Shown: positions 1 through 9,638, counted from the stretch's first letter. The stretch: DNA of 64,000 bases from Megasphaera hutchinsoni (GCF_001553405.1 NZ_KQ960955.1:105345-169344), one strand, 5' to 3'. Notes: generated by a model not told the origin, from the letters alone. Translations and numbers: made by a program.

Positions 1-687
1 AGGAGCAGCCGCCACGACTTGTTCTAATAAATTAAGTGCTATCCGTGCATCACCTTCCGCTAAAGATGCGAAAACTTCCAACACCTCTGGCGAAACCTTC
101 ATAGCAAACTGTCCTAATCCATTTTCCGTATCATTAAGTGCTCGCTTTAATACCTCGCCAATCGCCTTAACCGAAAGTGGTTTTAAAGATACCACATGCA
201 AGCGAGATAAAAGCGGTCGATTCACTTCAAAATACGGATTTTCCGTAGTCGCTCCAATCAAAATAATCGTTCCCTTTTCTACATGTGGTAATAATATATC
301 TTGTTGACTTTTATTAAAACGATGAATTTCATCAATAAAAACAATAGTCCTCCTCTGATATAATTGCAATTCATCTTTAGCCGTTTGAATTACTTTACGT
401 AAATCTGCCATACCTGCCATAACCGCATTTAACGTAATAAATGTACTTTTTGTTTCCATTGCTATAACCTGAGCAATGGTTGTTTTTCCGACACCCGAAG
501 GACCATAAAACAATAACGAAGGGATCATATCTCTTTCGATTGCACCACGCAAAAAACTCCCCTTACTAGTTACCTCTTCTTGCCCTACTATATCATCTAA
601 ATGTTTAGGGCGCATTCGTATAGCAAGAGGTTGAAACGTTTTCTTTTCTGCTTCATCAGCTAAAGAGAATAAATTATCACTATTCAT
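1..687 (-). CDS. rarA: Replication-associated recombination protein A (RarA/MgsA), C-terminus outside window
   Basis: AAA+ ATPase of the RarA/MgsA/WHIP family, which acts at stalled replication forks. Translating the minus strand from an ATG at 687 gives 229 residues with a Walker A of the form GPSGVGKTT (about residues 56-64), a Walker B FIDEIHRF and a sensor region GATTENPYFEVN, all typical of RarA. A GGGGG ribosome-binding site lies 6-10 bases before the ATG. The reading frame is open to base 1, so the helical and tetramerisation C-terminal half is missing from the window, not from the gene. The gene lies just downstream of the probable 6S RNA. Family assignment is secure; only the 5' half is seen. 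Confidence 0.93.
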   Translation of the reverse strand, partial: MNSDNLFSLADEAEKKTFQPLAIRMRPKHLDDIVGQEEVTSKGSFLRGAIERDMIPSLLFYGPSGVGKTTIAQVIAMETKSTFITLNAVMAGMADLRKVIQTAKDELQLYQRRTIVFIDEIHRFNKSQQDILLPHVEKGTIILIGATTENPYFEVNRPLLSRLHVVSLKPLSVKAIGEVLKRALNDTENGLGQFAMKVSPEVLEVFASLAEGDARIALNLLEQVVAAAP

Positions 688-774
688 ATATATCCCCCAG
701 TATGAAATAAACCGCTGCCAAGTTAACTTAGCGGCGGCTATACCTTACCTTATCTACGATCATATAAAAGAAAG

Positions 775-957
775 AAGCCCCACTATGCCGTTACAAACCG
801 AGTTTTGAGCCTGCCTGAGCAGGTGGGTGTTCTCCTATTGGGCCCGGCAGTCCAAATTAGGCATTGCCTCACTTCAATAGAGTCCAAACTCCCAATGTAA
901 AATATGTTGGTTCAAAACATCGAGGAACATTTACGTACACAGTAGGGTTTTCTCTAT
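775..957 (-). ncRNA. ssrS: Probable 6S RNA (SsrS)
   Basis: A gene-free stretch of about 180 bases with a strong promoter reads on the minus strand as a rod-like RNA. The 5' part (near 940-949, CCCTACTGTG) pairs with the 3' part (near 782-791, CATAGTGGGG) in a 10-bp closing helix with two wobbles. The interior has GUUCCUCGAUG-like and ACACCCACCU segments reminiscent of Firmicute 6S RNAs. The upstream −10 and −35 are near consensus and the predicted start is A957. 6S RNA binds housekeeping RNA polymerase in stationary phase. Location next to rarA agrees with that role because 6S genes in several Gram-positive lineages lie near rarA. Not checked against a covariance model; the exact ends are estimates. 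Confidence 0.72.
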
Positions 958-963
958 GTTATT

Positions 964-992
964 AGTATAATAAAACACGCAAAAAAAATCAA
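964..992 (-). promoter_or_regulatory. Promoter of the 6S RNA gene
   Basis: On the minus strand, −35 TTGATT (992-987), a 17-base spacer and −10 TATACT (969-964) form a good housekeeping promoter. Predicted start is A957. The −35 box lies in the T-tract of the transketolase terminator. Confidence 0.75.
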
Positions 993-1025
993 GTCTTATC
1001 CTCATTTATTACGGATTAAGATTCT
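986..1025 (-). terminator. Terminator after transketolase
   Basis: Minus-strand arms AATCTTAATCC and GGATAAGACTT (with small bulges) enclose about 11 bases and are followed by eight T residues. It directly follows the tkt stop codon. Confidence 0.6.
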
Positions 1026-1035
1026 CTTTCTTTAC

Positions 1036-3030
1036 TTATTTTCTTAATACCTGTTTTGTTTTTTCAACAATATGGTCTACCGTAAAACCAAATTCTTTAA
1101 ACAATACCTCTGCTGGTGCTGATGCACCAAATCGGTCTAACGTAACCGTAGCTCCATCCAAACCTACATAACGTTGCCAACCAAAAGAGCTTCCTGCTTC
1201 AATCGCCACTCTTGCTCGTATAAAAGCTGGCAAAACAGCTTTTCGATAAGCTTCATCTTGCTGTTCAAATAATTCCATCGAAGGCATACTAACCACACGT
1301 ACGGCAATCTGCTGTTTCTGTAATACCGTTTGTGCTTGTAATGCTAATGCAACTTCTGAACCCGTTGCAATTAAAATAGCGTCAGGAATAGTTTTGTTCG
1401 CTTCAGAAATAATATATCCACCGCGTAATGCTTCTTTGCTGCTTCCTGCCAACTGAGGCAAATTCTGTCGTGATAAAATCAGTGCTACTGGTGTATGTTG
1501 ACTCGTAACCGCCGTATACCAAGCCGCTGCAGTTTCCATTGCATCAGCCGGTCTAAACACAATCATATTAGGCATAGCACGATACATCGCCAATTGTTCT
1601 ACCGGTTCATGTGTAGGGCCATCTTCACCTACGCCAATACTGTCATGAGTTAGTACATATGTATTAGGCAATTCCATCAATGCCGCTAACCGAATCATCG
1701 GTTTCATATAATCGCTGAAAACAAAAAACGTTCCCCCATAAGGATGAATACCGCCATGTAAAGCTAATCCATTCATAATACCGGACATAGCTAATTCACG
1801 TACACCGAAATGTATATTTCTGCCACGATAATCGGTACGACTAAAATCGCCCCCCTCTTTCATATACGTTTTATTAGACGGTGCTAGATCGGCACTACCA
1901 CCCATCAATTGAGGCATCCGTTCTTGTAAGCGATTAATCATGATTTCTGATACACTTCGTGTTGCTTGTGCTTTATCTTCAAATTGCCAGAACAAGTCAT
2001 CTTTTAATAATTGTTCTTTGTCTATCCCATGATGCATCGCATTCCATAATTTTCTTTTTTCTGGATACGCTTCACTATATGCAGAGAACAAACTTTCCCA
2101 TTCCGCTTGTGCCATTTCTCCTCGTGCACCCAATGATTGATAATACGCATAAACTTCATCCGGAACAAAAAAAGGCGTGTCTACATCTGGCCAACCAACT
2201 TTGTTTTTCAAAGCCCGCACATTATCTACACCTAATGGGGAACCATGGGCTGATGCTTTCCCCTGCTTGGCTGGACATCCATATCCAATCTCCGTTTTGA
2301 CCGTAATGAAAGAGGGATGTTCTGTATCCGCCTTTGCTTGCTCAATGGCAGCACCAATTGCCTGTAAATCCGTCCCATCTTCTACGGTAATCGTTTGAAA
2401 ACCAAACGCTTTCATCCGTTCTTGCACATTTTCAGTAAAAGCTAACCTAGTATCTCCTTCAATCGAAATATGATTACTATCATACAATACAATTAATTTA
2501 TGTAACCCCAGAGTACCAGCCAAAGAAAAGGCTTCCGATGAAATCCCTTCCATTAGGCAGCCATCTCCACCCAAAACAAAGGTATAATGATCGACAATAG
2601 GATATGCCGGTTCGTTAAACAATGCCGCTAAATGTGCTTCTGCCATAGCCATTCCTACCGCCATTGCCATGCCAGCACCTAAAGGACCTGTAGAGGCGTC
2701 TACGCCTATCGTTTGCCCATATTCAGGATGTCCTGGTGTAATTGACCCCCATTGACGAAAATTCTTAATATCATCTAATTTCACTCCATATCCAAACAAG
2801 TGAAGTAACGAATATAACAACATTGATCCGTGTCCACCCGACAAAACAAATCGATCTCTATTTTCCCACTTGGCATCATTTGGATTATGCTTCATATGAT
2901 ATGCCCACAACTCATATGCCATCGGTGCCGCCCCTAAGGGTAACCCCGGATGACCCGAATTAGCTTTTTCAATTGCATCTGCCGATAAAATGCGAATAGC
3001 ATTTACACAGCTTGTATCCATGGTATTCAT
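1036..3030 (-). CDS. tkt: Transketolase
   Basis: Full-length thiamine-diphosphate transketolase (664 residues) that moves two-carbon units between sugar phosphates in the non-oxidative pentose phosphate pathway. Visible family marks are SGHPG near residue 26, the ThDP/Mg motif GGDGCLMEG near 154-162, the central [11 protein letters not shown] segment starting the pyrimidine-binding domain, and [10 protein letters not shown] near 468. The N-terminal PP, central Pyr and C-terminal domains are all present in one chain, unlike the split N/C form found in some anaerobes. AAAGGAGAG lies 9 bases before the chosen ATG; an internal ATG four codons later is less well placed. It appears monocistronic, with a terminator just downstream. 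Confidence 0.97.
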   Translation of the reverse strand: MNTMDTSCVNAIRILSADAIEKANSGHPGLPLGAAPMAYELWAYHMKHNPNDAKWENRDRFVLSGGHGSMLLYSLLHLFGYGVKLDDIKNFRQWGSITPGHPEYGQTIGVDASTGPLGAGMAMAVGMAMAEAHLAALFNEPAYPIVDHYTFVLGGDGCLMEGISSEAFSLAGTLGLHKLIVLYDSNHISIEGDTRLAFTENVQERMKAFGFQTITVEDGTDLQAIGAAIEQAKADTEHPSFITVKTEIGYGCPAKQGKASAHGSPLGVDNVRALKNKVGWPDVDTPFFVPDEVYAYYQSLGARGEMAQAEWESLFSAYSEAYPEKRKLWNAMHHGIDKEQLLKDDLFWQFEDKAQATRSVSEIMINRLQERMPQLMGGSADLAPSNKTYMKEGGDFSRTDYRGRNIHFGVRELAMSGIMNGLALHGGIHPYGGTFFVFSDYMKPMIRLAALMELPNTYVLTHDSIGVGEDGPTHEPVEQLAMYRAMPNMIVFRPADAMETAAAWYTAVTSQHTPVALILSRQNLPQLAGSSKEALRGGYIISEANKTIPDAILIATGSEVALALQAQTVLQKQQIAVRVVSMPSMELFEQQDEAYRKAVLPAFIRARVAIEAGSSFGWQRYVGLDGATVTLDRFGASAPAEVLFKEFGFTVDHIVEKTKQVLRK

Positions 3031-3089
3031 ACTACTTCTCTCCTTTTATTTGCTACATATATTATGAATAAAAGTATACCCTTCTGTCA

Positions 3090-3172
3090 ATAAAAAAAGA
3101 CTGTCTGTCAATTTATCTTCAATCATACCAATATATCTCGATATTTAGATCTTCATTGTCATTCAGTCTTTT
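3090..3172 (-). terminator. Possible terminator at the end of the envelope cluster
   Basis: Minus-strand AAAAAGACTG at the 3' end of lpxL pairs with CAGTCTTTTT about 60 bases further on, followed by T residues. The long loop makes this weaker than the other terminators here, but nothing better separates lpxL from tkt. Confidence 0.4.
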
Positions 3173-4070
3173 TATATTTTTGTTTTAAATCATACCGACG
3201 TGTCCATTTCCACCGATTATGCAACCAAAACCAATCTTCTGGATGTGCTTTAATATGGTTCTCTAATATATCATTCAATTGTTGTGTAACCCGATATACA
3301 GCATCTTTTTTTGCTTTGCCCGACAAAGGTGTAGATTTTTCTGATACAAAAATAGGTGGATGAATCGTAATATCATATTGATTCCATGCTCGTTCTGTAA
3401 TAAATATAGGATAAATCGGATAATTTCCTATACTTGCTAGTTTCGCTGGACCATCTGCGGTTAATGTTCTTTGCTGAAAAAACTGAACAGGAATACCCGT
3501 CATCCCCGGATCTTGATCCATCAACAAACCAATATAATGCCCGCTTTGTAATAACCGTACCATATCCCGAATGCCTGTTTTATAAGTTACATGCTGCCGC
3601 ATCAATCGGCGATATTCATTAATAAATTTATCAGCACCTTGACTATTTTGCCTCTGAGCAACCGAGATTAACGGATATCCTTCCATCGCAAGAGCGGCCC
3701 CTAATACTTCCCAATTTCCTGCATGAGAAGCCATAATAATTGCACCTGTTCCTTGTTTTAGCTGCTCATCCAAATACGCTTTTCCATGCCAAACAATATT
3801 TGTAGAAAATCCCTTCGTCTTGTACAAAGGATAGGTCAACACCGATACAATCATCGTGCCAAAACGCACCGTGCTTGCTTTTGCAATCCTCATTGCTTTT
3901 ATAGGATCTAATGTTAACCTACAATTCAAAATTTGTTGTTGAGCCAATTTTTTTCTCTTCTGAGGTACTAATAACCAAAATAACCTTCCTAGCCATTGTG
4001 CGCTTTGCCGTCTGCCTGAATACGACAGATGACAAAGAATAAAACTTAACACTTTCATTGCTATATACAT
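3159..4070 (-). CDS. lpxL: Lipid A late acyltransferase (LpxL/HtrB family)
   Basis: A 303-residue member of the lysophospholipid/lipid A acyltransferase family that adds a secondary acyl chain to the lipid A precursor at the inner membrane. The HX4E catalytic motif is seen as HAGNWE at 116-121, and MDQDPGMTG near 190-198 matches the second conserved block. The N-terminus is hydrophobic with a basic cluster, as in inner-membrane LpxL proteins. It starts 8 bases after lpxD (AGGTG before the ATG) and is the last gene of the envelope cluster. Whether it acts as LpxL or LpxM cannot be told from sequence alone. Confidence 0.9.
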   Translation of the reverse strand: MYIAMKVLSFILCHLSYSGRRQSAQWLGRLFWLLVPQKRKKLAQQQILNCRLTLDPIKAMRIAKASTVRFGTMIVSVLTYPLYKTKGFSTNIVWHGKAYLDEQLKQGTGAIIMASHAGNWEVLGAALAMEGYPLISVAQRQNSQGADKFINEYRRLMRQHVTYKTGIRDMVRLLQSGHYIGLLMDQDPGMTGIPVQFFQQRTLTADGPAKLASIGNYPIYPIFITERAWNQYDITIHPPIFVSEKSTPLSGKAKKDAVYRVTQQLNDILENHIKAHPEDWFWLHNRWKWTRRYDLKQKYKKTE

Positions 4071-4078
4071 AAGATCAC

Positions 4079-5107
4079 CTATGCGTGTTTTGTTTCTAAT
4101 TCACGTATTTTTTTTTCTAATGCCTTTATTTTTTTCACTAAGCTAGGCAAATGCTTTATATGTGCTTGTGTACGACTCCATTCCATATGTGGACGAGCTG
4201 GAAATCCCGCATATACGCCTCCCTTAGCAATATTTCCTGTAATTCCAGTCTTGCCTGCAAAAACGGCATTGTCGCAAATCGTAACATGCCCAGTACATCC
4301 CGTTTGCCCAGCAAACGTAACATGATTTCCCGCTTTTGTACTACCGGCAATACCCGTTTGAGCAATCAAAAAACAATCTTCTCCTATTTCCACATTATGC
4401 CCTAAATGAACTAAATTATCTATTTTCGTTCCTCGCTGAATACATGTCGAACCCAATGTCCCATTATCAATGCAAGTACAAGCTCCAATTTCTACATCAT
4501 CGCTAATATCCACATTTCCAATTTGAGGAATACGAATATGTTTACCATTTTTCGTAGCAAATCCAAATCCCTCTCCCCCAATAACAGCATGTGCACGAAT
4601 AACCGCATTTTCTCCAATACGACAATTTTCATGGATAACAGCACCGGGATAAATAGTTGCACCCTTTCCAATTTTAACATTGTCCCCTAAAAACACATAC
4701 GGATAAATGCTACAATTATCCCCTATTTCCACCTGTCTCCCAATGACTACATATGGCATAACAGCTGTATTCTTTCCTATTTTAGCTGTCTTATCAATAA
4801 TCGCAGTAGGATGAATTTCAGCTACAATTTCTTGACGCGGGTGAAATAGAAGAAGTAGTTGAGAAAAAGCAAGCCGAGGATTATCTACAATAATTAATGT
4901 GTTATCTCCGGCTGGAACTTCTCGCTCAACGATAATAGCACCTGCTTTCACCTGTGGTAAATACTCTGTATATGGATCAACAGCAAACGTAATATCATGA
5001 CCACCTGCCTCTTGTAATCCTTTTACATCATCAATGATAGTACTACCCATTCCCACATATGTACCACCTACAAATTCTGCCAATTCCTGTACCGTTTTTT
5101 TCACCAC
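4079..5107 (-). CDS. lpxD: UDP-3-O-(3-hydroxyacyl)glucosamine N-acyltransferase
   Basis: LpxD, third enzyme of the Raetz lipid A pathway; it transfers a 3-hydroxyacyl chain from ACP to the amino group of UDP-3-O-acylglucosamine. The 342 residues show an N-terminal uridine-binding domain (1-95), then many left-handed beta-helix hexapeptide repeats (about 98-300), then a short charged C-terminal helix. The catalytic histidine region reads NLVHLGHNVEIG with His234 and His237. Length is normal for the family. It is preceded by the Skp-like lipoprotein gene with a 11-base gap and followed by lpxL, an arrangement that couples outer-membrane protein chaperoning with lipid A synthesis. Confidence 0.96.
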   Translation of the reverse strand: MVKKTVQELAEFVGGTYVGMGSTIIDDVKGLQEAGGHDITFAVDPYTEYLPQVKAGAIIVEREVPAGDNTLIIVDNPRLAFSQLLLLFHPRQEIVAEIHPTAIIDKTAKIGKNTAVMPYVVIGRQVEIGDNCSIYPYVFLGDNVKIGKGATIYPGAVIHENCRIGENAVIRAHAVIGGEGFGFATKNGKHIRIPQIGNVDISDDVEIGACTCIDNGTLGSTCIQRGTKIDNLVHLGHNVEIGEDCFLIAQTGIAGSTKAGNHVTFAGQTGCTGHVTICDNAVFAGKTGITGNIAKGGVYAGFPARPHMEWSRTQAHIKHLPSLVKKIKALEKKIRELETKHA

Positions 5108-5118
5108 TCTAAACTCCT

Positions 5119-5538
5119 TTACTGCAATTTTGCAATGACTTCAGGTGTAACATCAATACCACCTTGAGGTGCTGCTTCTTTATATACAACAATTCCTACT
5201 TTTTTTTCTTTTGCAATCCCTGCTAATTGACTTTCTAATTGTGCTTGAAATTGTCGTTGCATACTCGTTGCATAGATTTGCATTTCTTGCTGTACTTGTT
5301 GTTCTTTTTTCTGATATTCCGCAGGAGAAAGTTGACTTTTCGCCGCAATCAACTCTTGCTGCTTCTGATTTTCTTTATTTTCAATATCTTTTTTTATCTT
5401 TTGTGCTGCTGGGGCTTTTTCCATAACCTGATTCATGTCCACCGTTCCCACACGATCAGCACTTCCACACCCAGCAATCATTCCCACCATTACAACCAAC
5501 GAAAATCCTGTTATGATTTTCCGTATTTTCAAATTCAT
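5119..5538 (-). CDS. OmpH/Skp-like lipoprotein
   Basis: Small 139-residue protein of the OmpH/Skp family, periplasmic chaperones that hold unfolded outer-membrane proteins. Residues 1-24 form a lipoprotein signal ending in a lipobox IAGC (Cys24), so this copy should be lipid-anchored, unlike classic soluble Skp. Residues 34-120 are Lys/Gln/Glu-rich and helical, as expected for the Skp tentacles, and VGIVVYKEAA near 113-122 fits the family's C-terminal strand. A strong AGGAGG site precedes the ATG. It is the second of two adjacent ompH genes, separated from the first by a 257-base gap with a terminator-like structure, so it may have its own transcription. Membrane anchoring is inferred from the lipobox. 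Confidence 0.85.
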   Translation of the reverse strand: MNLKIRKIITGFSLVVMVGMIAGCGSADRVGTVDMNQVMEKAPAAQKIKKDIENKENQKQQELIAAKSQLSPAEYQKKEQQVQQEMQIYATSMQRQFQAQLESQLAGIAKEKKVGIVVYKEAAPQGGIDVTPEVIAKLQ

Positions 5539-5683
5539 GCCAACTTCCTCCTGTCATCTTAAATTTGCAATAATGTCTACCATTCGCCATACTTTTATAC
5601 GAGAAAAAACATTTTTACAATAAGATGTATTATTTTCTTCCTTCTTCTAACGCCAAGTAAATCCCTCTCAACCTAACAACTTA

Positions 5684-5792
5684 TAAAAAATGACTATCCT
5701 TTCTGTCTATTGCCTTCTCATTAATGACCATATAACAAACCTCAGCTTATTATATGGGATGTTATGCCACGCCCTTTCCTGCCGATAGTCAT
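5684..5792 (-). terminator. Nested hairpin terminator between the two ompH genes
   Basis: Four bases after the upstream ompH stop, minus-strand ATGACTATC (5792-5784) pairs with GATAGTCAT (5698-5690), followed by a T-run. Inside the large loop is a second stem, CCATATAA with TTATATGG (about 5728-5759). This could end or reduce transcription from the bam part of the cluster into ompH2-lpxD-lpxL. Confidence 0.5.
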
Positions 5793-5795
5793 CAT

Positions 5796-6281
5796 TTATT
5801 TAGCTGGCGTATCACTCATTTTTTTAGCAACTTGTTCGGTAATATCTGTCCCTCCATACAATACAGCACGCTTATCTAAAACGACGCTCAGTCCTTTTGT
5901 TTTAGCGACATCACCGATAGCTGTTTCCACTTTAGCTTGTACTGTTTTAATTAATTCTTGATTTTTTTGTGCTAATTCAGCCTGCATTTTTTGGAATAAT
6001 TCTTGTTTTTGTTCTTCTGTCATATTTGCCGATTGTTGTTCAAACTGTTTTTGCATATCTGAGCTGATTTGTTGCATTTTCTGCTGGGCTTCTTGAATGT
6101 CTTTATTATCAGGCGGTACAGCCTTACTCATATCTACAACCCCTATATTACTAGATGGTGCGGCATCTACAGGATTTCCCATTTGCATCACTGCCAAACC
6201 AGCAATACTTAGAACAAATATAACTGCAATCGCTGCTGAAAATACTTTTACATTTTTTTTGTTACCTAATTCTGACATCAT
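5796..6281 (-). CDS. OmpH/Skp family periplasmic chaperone
   Basis: 161-residue OmpH/Skp-like protein with an N-terminal hydrophobic segment (about 12-32) that can serve as uncleaved anchor or signal peptide. It has a long Gln/Lys/Glu-rich helical arm (about 60-118) and the family's C-terminal motif KGLSVVLDKRAVLYGGTDIT (about 129-148). Skp proteins trimerise and cage unfolded outer-membrane proteins between Sec and BamA. It lies directly after the unknown secreted protein at 6302-7579, two genes downstream of bamA, the usual Gram-negative order bamA-skp-lpxD. No lipobox is present, in contrast to the next gene. The start could be either of two adjacent ATG codons. Confidence 0.88.
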   Translation of the reverse strand: MMSELGNKKNVKVFSAAIAVIFVLSIAGLAVMQMGNPVDAAPSSNIGVVDMSKAVPPDNKDIQEAQQKMQQISSDMQKQFEQQSANMTEEQKQELFQKMQAELAQKNQELIKTVQAKVETAIGDVAKTKGLSVVLDKRAVLYGGTDITEQVAKKMSDTPAK

Positions 6282-6301
6282 AATAACATTACTCCTTTAT
6301 T

Positions 6302-7579
6302 TTACATATATCCTAACAAACGAATCCAATGATCCGTTGATGACACCACATATTCTATCCCTAAATAATTACGCATCCGATGACGAAATCCCCATTCATT
6401 ACGCTTCATCGTCATATTACGATCCCAGCGCCATTGCCATCGTTTTTGCCAATCAACATTCCCAAAAACATGTACTGTTTCATCTGCCGTTTCATACCGG
6501 ATACCTAACTGCACCCGTTTGGCTTGACAAAAATATCCTAATCTCATATTCCATGTAAAATTACCTGGGCGTAACTGCACATCTGTAAAAACTTCATGCT
6601 GTGTCCCTATTTTTCTACCAAGATGAGCTTGTAACACTGTTTCTCCTATGTATTGATTCTGCGTTCTACCAATATCCATATACACTAATCCACGAATATC
6701 ATATATCCGTGTTTTAGCCTGCAAATAAATCTGCGTTTTTTCCCCCACAAACAGCTTAGGTGTAACATTAATTTTGTATCTTCTAATGACACCTTGTTCA
6801 GACATGTCTTTATAAATTTGTTCTTGTATCGCCATACTATGCCGTTTAATAAAATCTATAGGTAATCCTTCCAACCCAGCATATTTATTTGCCACATTTC
6901 GTTGTGCCTGCAAAAAAAGAAGCTGAGGAACATGTTCTGATTCAACATTCGCCTCAACCTGTCGCACCACGGGCAATTTAGGAATAAAGAAAATGGTAAC
7001 AGCACTAGTTTTCCCTGGTTTAATTGTAATATGGGCATAAAACTCAGGTAGCATATCGGCTATTTTTTTTTCTAATACCTCTTTAACCGTAAATTGTGCC
7101 CAATCTAATGACTCTATAGGAAGCCCCAATAAAAGATTATCGACAACTCCTTCTATAGATTGTATATCTTCTTGAATATAAGTTTTTCCTAAGGGAGTAA
7201 CCGCTCCATAATCCATAGAAAGCGTTACCTTTTGAACCGTATCATTCCAAGGACGGATACGCACCATCAATTGCGTATCCGTTCCTGGTTTGAGAGAAAT
7301 ATCATCTACGGTATAACCAATTAAAACACGATTGACAATATCATTTAACGTACGGACATATGCCGCTTGTTGAGCCTTAATGGTCTGACTATCTTGATTT
7401 AATAACACATGATTGCCTACCGTTTGAATACTGGCCCCAATCCGTGCTTGCACAATAGGCGGCAACGTGTATTGTGCCGTTTTCACTGTAACCTGAACAT
7501 GTGTAATGGGAGCAGCCGAAACTGGAAAAACGAATCCCATTAACAACATACATAACGGTATCCATTTTTTTTTCATCAT
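6302..7579 (-). CDS. Unknown secreted protein, possible outer-membrane beta-barrel, in the bam cluster
   Basis: I do not recognise a named family. The 425-residue product has a clear signal peptide (cleavage near residue 22, VSAAP). Residues 25-280 are mixed alpha/beta with repeated amphipathic strands and could be POTRA-like; residues 285-425 alternate aromatic and polar residues in short strands (DVQLRPGNFTWNMRLGYF, VQLGIRYETADETVHVFG), typical of a small beta-barrel. It ends in LLGYM rather than the classic terminal Phe or Trp. It sits tightly between bamA (17-base gap) and ompH (20-base gap), so a role in barrel assembly or outer-membrane maintenance is an inference from location. A GGGGGG site precedes the start. 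Confidence 0.8.
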   Translation of the reverse strand: MMKKKWIPLCMLLMGFVFPVSAAPITHVQVTVKTAQYTLPPIVQARIGASIQTVGNHVLLNQDSQTIKAQQAAYVRTLNDIVNRVLIGYTVDDISLKPGTDTQLMVRIRPWNDTVQKVTLSMDYGAVTPLGKTYIQEDIQSIEGVVDNLLLGLPIESLDWAQFTVKEVLEKKIADMLPEFYAHITIKPGKTSAVTIFFIPKLPVVRQVEANVESEHVPQLLFLQAQRNVANKYAGLEGLPIDFIKRHSMAIQEQIYKDMSEQGVIRRYKINVTPKLFVGEKTQIYLQAKTRIYDIRGLVYMDIGRTQNQYIGETVLQAHLGRKIGTQHEVFTDVQLRPGNFTWNMRLGYFCQAKRVQLGIRYETADETVHVFGNVDWQKRWQWRWDRNMTMKRNEWGFRHRMRNYLGIEYVVSSTDHWIRLLGYM

Positions 7580-7596
7580 ACTGTCCCCCCATTATA

Positions 7597-9627
7597 TTAG
7601 AATTTACCGCCAAAGCTAAAATGGAATTTACCTCCATTTTGTCCCCATGCATAATCTAATCGAACGGGACCAATCGGTGTAGTAACGCGGAATCCTAATC
7701 CACCTGCTGCATGTAATTTATTACCATCCTGGTATCCTTCAATATCTTGTGTGCCACCCCATGCATTACCTACGTCAGCAAACACAACCCCTTGAATTTT
7801 TTTTGCAATAGGATATCTGTATTCCAATGTTGCAGCATACATTTTCTTGCCTCTAAACTCATCATCTTCATAACCACGAATTGTATCCGCTCCACCTAAA
7901 GCAAATAATTCATTATAAGGAACCGAGCCAAAGCCTATACCACCCATTAAACGAAAGGCAAGCACACGTCCATTGCTAACTTTATGATATGTCCGTGCTT
8001 CAGCAATAAATTTTGTATACTTAAAATCACCGCCTAATCCATATCCAGTAACAATAGATGTTAAAGAGATGCGTTTTCCTCGTGACGGATCAAAAACATT
8101 ATCTCGATTATCAAATACATGTGCCCATGTCAAGCTATGTGAACGACCAAAATTATTTTTTAAAAACTGTTTGCTCTTCACATCACCAGCAAGATAGTCT
8201 TTCCCACTAATAGCTCGCAAGTATTCGCTCTTCTTTAATTCCAAAGTAAAGTAATCTGCCGAATATTCACCCCGTGACCGACCATACGTAATCCCTAATC
8301 CTCGTGTTTTCTTTTCATACGTAGCAATGGCCTTGCCGCCACTACCATAATCAGTTTGTTGTCCCTTTCTATCATATAAACTAAATCCTAATGAATCGCC
8401 ATATTTATTTAACCATGGATGTGTATATGATAAACTGTGGTTCTTATTCGAACGCGACTTGCCACCAAATTCCCAATTAATATTTACTTTATCACCCGTA
8501 CCACGCAAATTCGTTTCACTTAAGCCTATTACTCCGACAAAACCATCCGCATCGGAATATCCTGCACCGATAGTAATAGAGCCTGTCTTTTGTTCTGCTA
8601 CTTCAATTTCCAAAATAACATTTTGTGGGTCTTGTTGTCCTTGTAATAACCGCACATTAACATCTTCAAAATATCCCGTATTATAAATACGTTGGATACT
8701 ACGGCTCACTAATTCTTTATTAAAAATATCACCCTTACCTAACCGCATTTCACGTAAAATAACATGAGCTTTCGTCTTTATATTACCACGAATACGAATA
8801 TCTTCTATTTGGGCCTCCGAAATCCCAATACATAATACCCCAGAATCGTTCATTTTCACTTCGGAAACATGGCTAATCATATATCCCCAATTATTATATA
8901 ATAAATTAATATTTGCAACATCCTTACTGAGGAAAGTCGTATTTAACGTCATACCTGGTTTAATGTTTAATAATTGATGCAATTTCGTTGCAGGAATAGA
9001 TTTATTTCCTCTAATAGAAATACGAGTAATTCTCGGATTTTGTTTAACAACATAAATTAACTTCACGCCTTCTGGCACTACTTGAAAAGTCGGTTTTATC
9101 GTTGCAAACAATCCAGATGCACCCAATATATTAACATCATGCCGTAAATAATTCGCTTGCACTGCATCCCCTACTTGCAAGATAAACCGTTTTTTTAAGG
9201 CCGCTTCCAATTGCTTATCCTCAACATTGGCAACTTGAATAGAAGTAATCGTTTTCCCAATATATTTAGCAATATCAGCATCACTCACTTCATCTCCATA
9301 AGGCAAATTCATTTCCGCACCTGGCTGTAACACAGCAAATGGTTGAGATGGCACGCTTTGGTCAATCATAACATCTCCAATACCAGTAAAATATCCGACT
9401 GGTTTACCCTTAAATGTAGAACGCAACCCTGTTTGGGCTGACACTTCCGACGCTTGATTTGCTACTTGTGACATAATCGCGTTATTACTTTCCTGGTCTC
9501 CCTGTGTCGCTGCTTGTGTTATCGTAGGAGCCATCGTTGACATTTCTTGATTAGCTGCCCATGCAGGACCTGCCATCAATGCACTAGTTATCATTACCGT
9601 CAAAAGTTGTTTCGTACATGTTTTCAT
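7597..9627 (-). CDS. bamA: Outer-membrane protein assembly factor BamA
   Basis: 676-residue Omp85 protein that inserts beta-barrel proteins into the outer membrane. A signal peptide (1-25) is followed by an extra Gln/Ser-rich region, about three POTRA domains (roughly 125-345; for example residues with ITRISIRGNKSIP and IRGNIKTKAHV) and a 16-strand barrel (about 350-676). The barrel carries the family motif VRGYE-like form TIRGYEDDEF and ends with FHFSFGGKF, a good terminal beta-signal. Fewer POTRA domains than the five of proteobacterial BamA is usual for Negativicutes. The start at 9627 is chosen because GGAGGA lies 5 bases before it; an in-frame ATG at 9639 overlaps this site and the preceding stop codon. 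Confidence 0.95.
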   Translation of the reverse strand: MKTCTKQLLTVMITSALMAGPAWAANQEMSTMAPTITQAATQGDQESNNAIMSQVANQASEVSAQTGLRSTFKGKPVGYFTGIGDVMIDQSVPSQPFAVLQPGAEMNLPYGDEVSDADIAKYIGKTITSIQVANVEDKQLEAALKKRFILQVGDAVQANYLRHDVNILGASGLFATIKPTFQVVPEGVKLIYVVKQNPRITRISIRGNKSIPATKLHQLLNIKPGMTLNTTFLSKDVANINLLYNNWGYMISHVSEVKMNDSGVLCIGISEAQIEDIRIRGNIKTKAHVILREMRLGKGDIFNKELVSRSIQRIYNTGYFEDVNVRLLQGQQDPQNVILEIEVAEQKTGSITIGAGYSDADGFVGVIGLSETNLRGTGDKVNINWEFGGKSRSNKNHSLSYTHPWLNKYGDSLGFSLYDRKGQQTDYGSGGKAIATYEKKTRGLGITYGRSRGEYSADYFTLELKKSEYLRAISGKDYLAGDVKSKQFLKNNFGRSHSLTWAHVFDNRDNVFDPSRGKRISLTSIVTGYGLGGDFKYTKFIAEARTYHKVSNGRVLAFRLMGGIGFGSVPYNELFALGGADTIRGYEDDEFRGKKMYAATLEYRYPIAKKIQGVVFADVGNAWGGTQDIEGYQDGNKLHAAGGLGFRVTTPIGPVRLDYAWGQNGGKFHFSFGGKF

Positions 9628-9638
9628 AAAATCCTCCA

